From CAINDI01 sp037127585 (GTDB taxonomy: Bacteria > Verrucomicrobiota > Verrucomicrobiia > Palsa-1439), in the NCBI GenBank assembly GCA_037127585.1, contig JBAXYB010000051.1:1-20848 (forward strand): a stretch of DNA of 20,848 nucleotides, in the 5' to 3' direction. Position 1 is the first letter of the stretch; each line of letters opens with the position of its first letter. The position numbers and the translations under genes were made by a program. The notes under the pieces are model-generated. The model saw nothing but the letters and a program-made list of their open reading frames with translations, was not told the DNA's origin and did no database searches. This document shows positions 14,887 to 20,848 of this stretch, one piece after another.

Positions 14887-15306
14887 ATGAAGCTGAAGCG
14901 ACGGAAGATTAAACGCGGTCGCGTGGAGATCATTCCGATGATCGACACGATCGTCATTCTGCTGATCTTCTACATGACGTTCTCGCGCTTCGCCGAAGCC
15001 TCCAAGGAAGCCAACCTGAAGCTTCCCAAATCGAAAGCCGGCGTGGATAACAAGGAGGGCGGCCCTGTTCAAGTCGTTCTGAATATGTACAGTAAGGACA
15101 AGGTCATCCTGAACAAAGAGCAGATTCCCATTGAGGATTTGCCCGCCAGATTGATGAACATCAAGAAGGATCCGAAGTACGCGAAAATGCTGGTCGTGCT
15201 GCGCGGAGACCGGAATATGACCTATGCCGACCTGAGCGCGTTCATGAAAGCGTGCGCGAAAGCCCGGCTGGCGGACGTGACCTTCACCACCGAGGAAGTC
15301 AAATGA
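14887..15306 (+). CDS. exbD: ExbD-type proton channel subunit 1
   Basis: The 139-residue product fits ExbD/TolR: a short basic cytoplasmic N-terminus, one TM helix (about 18-36) with the proton-carrying Asp20 in EIIPMIDTIVILLIFYM, and a periplasmic domain with the ending SAFMKACAKARLADVTFTTEEVK, which is a typical ExbD fold end. Together with ExbB it would convert proton flux to work on a periplasmic or outer-membrane partner. It begins 9 nt after exbB. Its end overlaps the second exbD (ATGA). The first 25 codons are nearly identical in DNA to the second copy, which marks a tandem duplication. Confidence 0.92.
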   Translation: MKLKRRKIKRGRVEIIPMIDTIVILLIFYMTFSRFAEASKEANLKLPKSKAGVDNKEGGPVQVVLNMYSKDKVILNKEQIPIEDLPARLMNIKKDPKYAKMLVVLRGDRNMTYADLSAFMKACAKARLADVTFTTEEVK

Positions 15307-15755
15307 AGCTCGCCCGCCGCGTCGTCAAACGGGGACGTATCGAGATCATTCCGATGATCGACACGATCTTAATTCTTCTCATTTTCTACATGTCGTTCTC
15401 CTCGTTTAGCGCAACCGAAAAACGTTTGGATTCCCGGCTGCCCCTGATTGCAAAAGCCGGAAACGTCGCGCCCACCAAGATTCCCCTCGATCTGACAATT
15501 CACGTCCGCAGCACCAACGACATCTCGGTCAACGGCGCGCCCGGCTACGACAGCTTTACGTTGACCGATGCCATGAAGCAACTGGCCTCGATTGGTCAGG
15601 AAGCCACCATCGTCATCGAAGCCGACCCTGACACACAATATCAAGCCGTCATTTCGGCGCTCGATTCCTGCGCTCAAGCCAACCTCACGAACGTCGCTTT
15701 CCGGCCGCTGCCCGATCTTGCAGTCCCGGCCGCACCCGCCGCCGCCGCACCATGA
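15303..15755 (+). CDS. exbD: ExbD-type proton channel subunit 2
   Basis: The 150-residue paralog of the preceding gene has the same layout: Arg/Lys-rich start, TM helix with Asp20 in EIIPMIDTILILLIFYM, then a more diverged periplasmic domain and an Ala/Pro tail (VPAAPAAAAP). The periplasmic parts of the two copies differ much more than the TM parts, so the pair may form a mixed ExbD dimer or serve two partners. ATG 15303 is preceded by GAGGA (6 nt spacing) inside the first exbD and overlaps its stop. Its own stop overlaps the start of the TPR gene (ATGA). Confidence 0.92.
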   Translation: MKLARRVVKRGRIEIIPMIDTILILLIFYMSFSSFSATEKRLDSRLPLIAKAGNVAPTKIPLDLTIHVRSTNDISVNGAPGYDSFTLTDAMKQLASIGQEATIVIEADPDTQYQAVISALDSCAQANLTNVAFRPLPDLAVPAAPAAAAP

Positions 15756-18742
15756 TTACCCCGCTTCGATTGCTAATTGTTTCTACCTTGCTGACTGGGC
15801 TTACCAGTTTTGGTCAGGCCCCGAAAACCCCACCGGCGCCGACGAAAACCCCGCAGGCTGCGTTCCAAGATGCTCAAGCCGCCTATACTGATGGCGATTG
15901 GGTAAAAGCGCTGACCGCATTTCAGTTTTTTGAAAAGACCTACCCGTTCAGCAGTGCCGTCCCGAGCGCGATCTACTACCAAGGCTGGTGTTGGGCCGCT
16001 CAGGGTCGGCATCAAGAAGCCGTCAACGTCCTCCAGCGCTTGATCACCAGCAGCTATAGCAATGCGGATGTGGTCGCTGAAGCGGTGTTGAAACAGGCAG
16101 AATGTTACCGGGAAATGCAGCAGGTACCGAAAGCGGTAGAGGTTTACCGGAGATTCCAACAACAATATCCCCAGCACGAACTCCTACCGCAAGCGATGCT
16201 CGGTGAAGCTTGGGCCACTTACAAAGGCGGTAACCCCACTGGCGCCAAGAACATCATCCGCGTCGTCCAATCCAAGTATCGCGACAATGCCGGCGTTCAG
16301 CTCGATGCCCTATTTCTCCTCGGGCAGGTCTACACGGAGGAAAGAGATTTTCAAAACGCCAACAAGGTCTACCGGGAAATCACCAAACAACGCGGCAACC
16401 CGCGCGCCACCGAAGCCTTGTATCTCGCCGCCGAAGCCATGTTCAACCGGGGCGACGCACTTAGCAAAGAGAACAAAACCGAGGAAGCCAACAAAGCCTT
16501 CCGCGATGCGATCAGCTACTTCAAAGGCGTTCGCTCGAAAGCCGCGCTTCAGGAAGTGTTGCAGCGCGACATCGACCAGTTGAACGCGATTCGTGGGCAA
16601 CTCGGCTTGGAAGTTTGGCAGCGCCGGACGGAGGCCACCCGGCGGTTGATGGCCCAGATCAAAGACCGGCCTGACTTGCGCGTGCTGGCGTTGTTCCGAG
16701 TCGCCAACTGTTATCAGGCGCTGGAGATGCCGGAGGAAGCGAGTGTTGTATACCAATACCTCCTCGACCGGTATCCGAACGACAATGCGGCGGAACAAAT
16801 TTGGTTCGGTTTGATTCAGACGCTCACCCAACGCGGACAAAGCAAAAAGGCCGACGCGCTGTCTGAAGAATTTAAGAAGAAATTCCCTAACGCCGGCGGG
16901 ACCGACAGTGTGCAGATGATGCAGGCGGAAGCGCAATTCAAGCAGCTCCACTACAAGGAAGCCTTGGTCCTCTATGACAAAGCCCTGGCGAGTGCCAAAG
17001 CCGCTGCCACCCTCGAGTTGATCGAATTCCGTATCGCGACCTGCTACTTCAACCTTGATGACTTCCCCAAAGCGCGCGAGACGTTCGCCGCATTTGCCCA
17101 GAAGCGAACCGACTCAAAAATCCGGCCGGACGCGCTCTTCTTCCTCGGGTTGACGCATTACGAAATCGCCAATCGCTCCGGTGACACCAACGTTGCCCGT
17201 CCCAACCTCGAAGCCGGCGTCAAAGCCTACGAAGAAATCCGCGTGAAACATGCCGGCTACGACCGCGTCGCCACCGTGACGTTCCGACTGGGCTATCTCT
17301 ACAGCTACCTCGGCACCTACGACAAAGCCTACTACGACAAAGCCATCGCGACGTTTGATGAGTTCATCAAAAAATGGCCGACTCAGCCGGAAGTGGCGGA
17401 AGCTTGGTATCAAATCGCCCGCAACAACATCTCGGCGGGACGTCTCGAAGACGCCATTGTCGCGTACAAGTCGTTGGTTGAGAAATTCCCGGATCATGAC
17501 CTCGCGCCGTACTCCGCGTTGGAAGTTGCCACCACCTACGCGTCAATGAAGCCCCCCAAGATGGCCGACATGGTCACCGCCCTGCGCGTCTTCGTTCAGA
17601 AATATCCGAACCACGCCAAAGTCGGCGACGCGCTCTACGCCATCGCCACCGAACTCGAAAACGAGAAACGCTTCGACGAAGCCATCCCCGTCTACCGCGA
17701 CATCATCAACCGCGCCCTCGCCGCCGGCGCGCTCACCGATGACGCCCGCAACGCTGCCATTTCCGCGATCCTCCGCATCACCGGTATTCTCGAACAACGC
17801 AACGATCCCAAAACCGTCGTCGCCGACCTCGAACAGTTCCTGGAGAAGTTCTCCAGCGATCCCACCGCCGCGCGCACCTTGATTGGCAAGGTGGCCGGGG
17901 TCTACACCAAGAACCGCTTGAATGCGGACGGCACCGCCAAACTCGAACAACTCGCCCAACAATACGCCGCGAACGCCGCCATCCGGCATGCCTGCGTCAT
18001 CAGCATGACCGAAATCGCCCTCAGCGATAAAGACTTAACCCGCGCCAATGCCTTAGTCGTCCGGTTACTCTCCGATCCCGAAAAGGACAAATTACCGCCG
18101 TCAGCCTTGCTGACCATTGGCAATGTTTCCTTGAAAACCGAGAAAATCGCGCAAGCCAAGGATAACTACGAAAAAGCTCTCGCTGCTGCCGGCACCGACC
18201 CCAAAGCCCAGACCCTGGCGAACGCCGGCCTCGGGCAGGCGCTCCTCGCCCTGAAACAGTACGATGCCGCCCAGGAATCCCTCGAGAAAGCCCTGAGCGA
18301 TCAGGCGAACGTCCCCCGGTGTGACGCTGAACTAGCGCTCGCCAAGGTTTACGAAGCCAAAAACCGCACTGAAGCCGCGGTCCCGCTCTACAGCAAGGTG
18401 TTGTCGAATTGCAAAGGTGAACCAACTTTCGAGGCGGCGTATCGACTCGGGAACATTTTCTTCAACATGGTGTCAGACGCTCAGGGAAACAAATTGCCAC
18501 TCGATAAAATCAAAGACAACAAAAAAACCGCGCTCGCATATTTCGCCCGGTTGCTCTTCGCGCCGGCAAGCTCCATGTCTGACGAAGCTGCTTACCGGAC
18601 GGGAGAATGCCACGAAGCGCTCGGGAATCGCGACCAAGCCTGCTCAACCTTTCAGAGCTATGTGAAACGCTTCCCCACCGGCAAGTTTGTGGACGATGCC
18701 AAGGCCAAGCTGCCCAAGCTTTGCGCGCCGAAACCGGAGTGA
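15752..18742 (+). CDS. Large exported TPR-repeat protein
   Basis: The product is 996 residues. A signal peptide is visible (about 1-22, with LLIVSTLLTGLTSFGQ). The rest is nearly all helical repeats of the TPR type, with the pattern (A/Y)xxxxxYxxAxxxFxxFxxxYP recurring from about residue 33 (AFQDAQAAYTDGDWVKALTA) to the C-terminus (ACSTFQSYVKRFPTGKFVDD). The repeats resemble those of YbgF/CpoB and BamD, the periplasmic TPR proteins of the Tol-Pal and outer-membrane assembly systems, but the length is far greater. ATG 15752 overlaps the exbD stop as ATGA. Its end is 1 nt from the next gene. It is likely the periplasmic scaffold on which an ExbB/ExbD motor acts; this is an inference from order and coupling. 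Confidence 0.88.
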   Translation: MITPLRLLIVSTLLTGLTSFGQAPKTPPAPTKTPQAAFQDAQAAYTDGDWVKALTAFQFFEKTYPFSSAVPSAIYYQGWCWAAQGRHQEAVNVLQRLITSSYSNADVVAEAVLKQAECYREMQQVPKAVEVYRRFQQQYPQHELLPQAMLGEAWATYKGGNPTGAKNIIRVVQSKYRDNAGVQLDALFLLGQVYTEERDFQNANKVYREITKQRGNPRATEALYLAAEAMFNRGDALSKENKTEEANKAFRDAISYFKGVRSKAALQEVLQRDIDQLNAIRGQLGLEVWQRRTEATRRLMAQIKDRPDLRVLALFRVANCYQALEMPEEASVVYQYLLDRYPNDNAAEQIWFGLIQTLTQRGQSKKADALSEEFKKKFPNAGGTDSVQMMQAEAQFKQLHYKEALVLYDKALASAKAAATLELIEFRIATCYFNLDDFPKARETFAAFAQKRTDSKIRPDALFFLGLTHYEIANRSGDTNVARPNLEAGVKAYEEIRVKHAGYDRVATVTFRLGYLYSYLGTYDKAYYDKAIATFDEFIKKWPTQPEVAEAWYQIARNNISAGRLEDAIVAYKSLVEKFPDHDLAPYSALEVATTYASMKPPKMADMVTALRVFVQKYPNHAKVGDALYAIATELENEKRFDEAIPVYRDIINRALAAGALTDDARNAAISAILRITGILEQRNDPKTVVADLEQFLEKFSSDPTAARTLIGKVAGVYTKNRLNADGTAKLEQLAQQYAANAAIRHACVISMTEIALSDKDLTRANALVVRLLSDPEKDKLPPSALLTIGNVSLKTEKIAQAKDNYEKALAAAGTDPKAQTLANAGLGQALLALKQYDAAQESLEKALSDQANVPRCDAELALAKVYEAKNRTEAAVPLYSKVLSNCKGEPTFEAAYRLGNIFFNMVSDAQGNKLPLDKIKDNKKTALAYFARLLFAPASSMSDEAAYRTGECHEALGNRDQACSTFQSYVKRFPTGKFVDDAKAKLPKLCAPKPE

Positions 18743-18743
18743 C

Positions 18744-20291
18744 ATGAAAATTCTGACCAACAAATTCCTCGCGTGGTTGTCGACCCAGACTGCGCTCATG
18801 CGTTATTTTGTCATCGCCGTCATGTTCCACGTCCTGATTCTGTTCGTCCTCGGCTCCATCAAGATTGCCACGAGTATTCCCCGGATCACGGCCTTTTTTG
18901 GCGGCGCGGCCCCACCGCCGGCCAATGAGGATGATGTTGATCCTTTTGCCGCACTACGCGACTTTGAATACAACGGCCCCACACTCGGCGGTGGTGGTGG
19001 CACGCCCGGCAAAGGCCCCGGTGGAGTTCCCACCGCCGCCGGTACGACTCCGACCGAATACAGGGCCAGCATTACTGCCGTCGACAAAAACGTCGCGGAT
19101 ACTGCGGTGGCGGAAGTCATCGGCGTGGTTAGCGATTCCGCCAACGCAGTCGCTCGCCTTCAAGGCAGCGGTCTCGGCGGCGTCGCGGCGCCAACGACCG
19201 GCTTTGGCGAAGGTAAAATTGGCACCGCCGGAATTCGCGGCCCCGGCGGCGGCGGCTTCGGCCAACGAATGGGTCCGATGCGCGCGCAGAAAATTAGAGC
19301 CGGCGGTGGCTCCGGCGACACTGAAAAAACCGTCATGGCGGCATTGCGCTGGCTGAAGGAAAATCAAAAGTCCGATGGATCTTGGGGCGGCCCCGAAGCC
19401 CTCAGTGCTTTGGGATTGCTCTGTTTCCTCGGCCATGGCGAAACTCCCGACTCAGAGGAGTTTGGTCTGACCGTCACCAAAGCCATCAGCTACCTGGTCA
19501 CCATTGTCGGAAGCGATGGTTACGTTAAAAGTAAAAACATGTACTCCCAAGGTGCCGTCACTCTGGCTCTTTCCGAAGCCTATGGCATGACCCAATCGCC
19601 GGTCGTCAAAGAACCACTCGAACGCATGATCCAGGGCAATGTTCAATCTCAGAATGTCAAAAAGACTAACCCCATTCACCAAGGCGGTTGGCATTACTCA
19701 CCCCAAATGCCGTCCGCCGACACCTCGGTTTCTGGGTGGATTATCATGGGGCTAAAATCCGCCAGGATTGCCGGCATGTCAGTTCCTGACGAGTCTTACA
19801 AACAGGCCTCGGAATACCTCTGGAAAGTTTATGACCCCAATGGCGGGTTCGGCTACAGCGGCCCCAACCGCTCCGGCGCCATGACGGCGGTTGGCACGCT
19901 TTGTCAGATGTTCCTCGAACACGGCGACCACAACAAAATCAAGAAGGCTCTCGATTACCTCAAAACCCAAACGGTCGACTGGCAAAACCCGGCCGGCGGT
20001 TGGATACTTTACAATTGGTACTACACAACCCAAGCCATGTTCCAAGGCGGCGGCTCCTACTGGGAATATTGGAATAAGCAAATCCGCGATACCTTGGTTA
20101 AAAACCAAGCTGCCGATGGCCACTGGGATTCACCCGGTAAACAAGAATCTGGGCATGGACCAGTTTATGCGACCACGCTCTGCTGTCTGAGTCTCGAAGT
20201 GTACTACCGGTACCTGCCGATTTATCAGGAGATAGAAAGAAAATCTCTCCCGAAAGCCGGTGCCCCACTTCCCAGCGCCACCACGAAGTAA
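18744..20291 (+). CDS. Membrane-anchored squalene-cyclase-like (alpha/alpha toroid) protein
   Basis: The product is 515 residues. A TM helix (about 20-38) follows a short cytoplasmic N-terminus. Then comes a Pro/Gly/Ala-rich linker (about 50-110, GGGGG near 82-86), a second Gly-rich part (about 165-205), and from about 208 helical repeats like the prenyltransferase/squalene oxidase superfamily, with QKSDGSWGGPEA, NPIHQGGWHYSP and NQAADGHWDSPG as QW-like units. I saw neither DCTAE nor a DxDD motif in the toroid, so catalysis is doubtful; DDVD near residue 63 lies in the linker and is not evidence. One TM plus a Pro-rich linker recalls TonB/TolA, partners of ExbBD. The start at ATG 18744 is 1 nt after the TPR stop. 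A binding role is more likely than terpene cyclisation. Confidence 0.8.
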   Translation: MKILTNKFLAWLSTQTALMRYFVIAVMFHVLILFVLGSIKIATSIPRITAFFGGAAPPPANEDDVDPFAALRDFEYNGPTLGGGGGTPGKGPGGVPTAAGTTPTEYRASITAVDKNVADTAVAEVIGVVSDSANAVARLQGSGLGGVAAPTTGFGEGKIGTAGIRGPGGGGFGQRMGPMRAQKIRAGGGSGDTEKTVMAALRWLKENQKSDGSWGGPEALSALGLLCFLGHGETPDSEEFGLTVTKAISYLVTIVGSDGYVKSKNMYSQGAVTLALSEAYGMTQSPVVKEPLERMIQGNVQSQNVKKTNPIHQGGWHYSPQMPSADTSVSGWIIMGLKSARIAGMSVPDESYKQASEYLWKVYDPNGGFGYSGPNRSGAMTAVGTLCQMFLEHGDHNKIKKALDYLKTQTVDWQNPAGGWILYNWYYTTQAMFQGGGSYWEYWNKQIRDTLVKNQAADGHWDSPGKQESGHGPVYATTLCCLSLEVYYRYLPIYQEIERKSLPKAGAPLPSATTK

Positions 20292-20292
20292 C

Positions 20293-20308
20293 CCGGAACT
20301 TTTTCCGG
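20293..20308 (+). repeat. Short hairpin between toroid and anchor genes
   Basis: CCGGAA (20293-20298) and TTCCGG (20303-20308) pair perfectly around a 4-nt loop, directly after the toroid stop codon and 21 nt before the next start. No U-run follows. It may modulate the ratio between the two genes. Confidence 0.35.
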
Positions 20309-20328
20309 AGCCCCGTGTCCCATGAAGC

Positions 20329-20832
20329 ATGACACGCCTTGCTCGACTCCTCCCGTGGTTGGCAATCCAAACTCGTCTCGTTCAATGCTTCACCGTCGCC
20401 CTCCTCCTCCACGTTGCCGGCATCTGTATTCTGGGCACGATTAAACTCGTCGCCAGAATCATCCCGCGACCATTCACCTGCACTTTTCCGCCGCCGGAGC
20501 CGCCTGTGAATCTCCCACCCGGCGACGGGGGCGGAGACCAGTCCGCTCCAACTACCGGTCTGCCAACCGTGCCGACAATTCCAGTTCCGACACGACCACC
20601 ACTCTCTGAGCCCCGGCCACTTATTGGAATCGACGATCTATACGGTCGTCCCGCCGGTACCAGCCCGCTGGTGAAATTTGACCCGCCATCCGCCACCCTG
20701 CCGGGCGGCCCGATTGGCCCTGATTTCAAGAGTCACACCGGCGGTTCCAAAAATCCATTCTATGACAGTCGCTTCAAACCCAAAATCGGCGACTGTCGCG
20801 TAGTTTTCAAAGCAGGAATCTTTTGTAGTTAG
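20329..20832 (+). CDS. Membrane-anchored Pro-rich protein, N-terminal paralog of the toroid protein, possibly truncated
   Basis: The product is 167 residues. The N-terminal 40 residues align with the toroid protein without gaps, shifted by one: W10, Q13-T14, H28-V29, and G36-x-I-K39 match W11, Q14-T15, H29-V30, and G37-x-I-K40. A Pro/Gly-rich stretch follows (about 47-105), and there is no toroid domain. The frame ends at TAG 20830-20832, inside two near-identical 25-nt units (20801-20825 and 20826-20848), so the normal C-terminus may be lost. A weak GAAG precedes ATG 20329. It may be a short partner of the toroid protein or a broken second copy. The window ends before this can be settled. 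Confidence 0.6.
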   Translation: MTRLARLLPWLAIQTRLVQCFTVALLLHVAGICILGTIKLVARIIPRPFTCTFPPPEPPVNLPPGDGGGDQSAPTTGLPTVPTIPVPTRPPLSEPRPLIGIDDLYGRPAGTSPLVKFDPPSATLPGGPIGPDFKSHTGGSKNPFYDSRFKPKIGDCRVVFKAGIFCS

Positions 20833-20848
20833 CAAAGCAGGACACTTT
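20801..20848. repeat. 25-nt tandem direct repeat, open at window end
   Basis: Unit 1 (20801-20825) and unit 2 (20826-20848, cut by the window end) match except for four or five bases; both contain CAAAGCAGGA. The array may continue. It supplies the last codons and the stop of the anchor gene. Confidence 0.6.

Noticed and set aside
18744..20291. Reading the toroid protein as a terpene/squalene cyclase enzyme
   Set aside because: The QW-like repeats are present but neither DxDD nor DCTAE is seen, and the protein is membrane-anchored in an exb operon.
1..20848. CRISPR arrays, tRNA or rRNA genes, integrases and transposases
   Set aside because: None could be recognised by reading both strands; repeats found are too few or wrongly spaced for a CRISPR array.

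Overview
The window is high-GC bacterial chromosome. Several features suggest a Verrucomicrobiota (PVC-group) genome: an ExbB/ExbD/ExbD channel set next to a giant TPR protein and a squalene-cyclase-like repeat protein, several exported or zinc-ribbon proteins of unknown function, short palindromic intergenic repeats, and many genes with weak Shine-Dalgarno sites. This assignment is inferred from gene content and was not searched.

Left part (1-4560): an ApaG-domain gene on the minus strand is followed by a doubtful small ORF and then a five-gene minus-strand operon (3840 down to 849). In order of transcription the operon encodes two small unknown proteins, a zinc-ribbon/TPR/two-TM protein, an SPFH (YdjI-type) protein carrying a C-terminal GYF_2 domain, and a four-TM protein. 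The upstream three genes look clearly AT-richer than the rest. The segment is bracketed by two copies of a 33-bp direct repeat (433-465, 4526-4558), each accompanied by a copy of a palindromic hairpin (739-790, 4363-4403). Positions 3841-4560 hold only repeats and hairpins.

Middle part (4580-11190): an MFS exporter gene broken by one frameshift is translationally coupled to an exported protein of unknown function. Then come a 25-bp perfect inverted repeat, a TviB/WbpO-type UDP-sugar dehydrogenase, a convergent pair encoding a TatD nuclease/hydrolase and a membrane-anchored repeat protein, a xylose-isomerase-like TIM-barrel protein, and two small minus-strand genes, one encoding a Cys-rich protein.

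Right part (11469-20848): rpsO with a plausible promoter, then pnp behind a long imperfect stem that resembles an RNase III site. These are followed by an apparent operon of exbB, exbD, exbD, a 996-residue exported TPR protein, a membrane-anchored alpha/alpha-toroid protein, and a second protein that repeats the N-terminal anchor of the first but has no toroid domain. The exb genes are probably a proton-driven envelope machine. The toroid and TPR partners have no assigned role that I can name, so this cluster and the SPFH operon are the two best candidates for undescribed systems.
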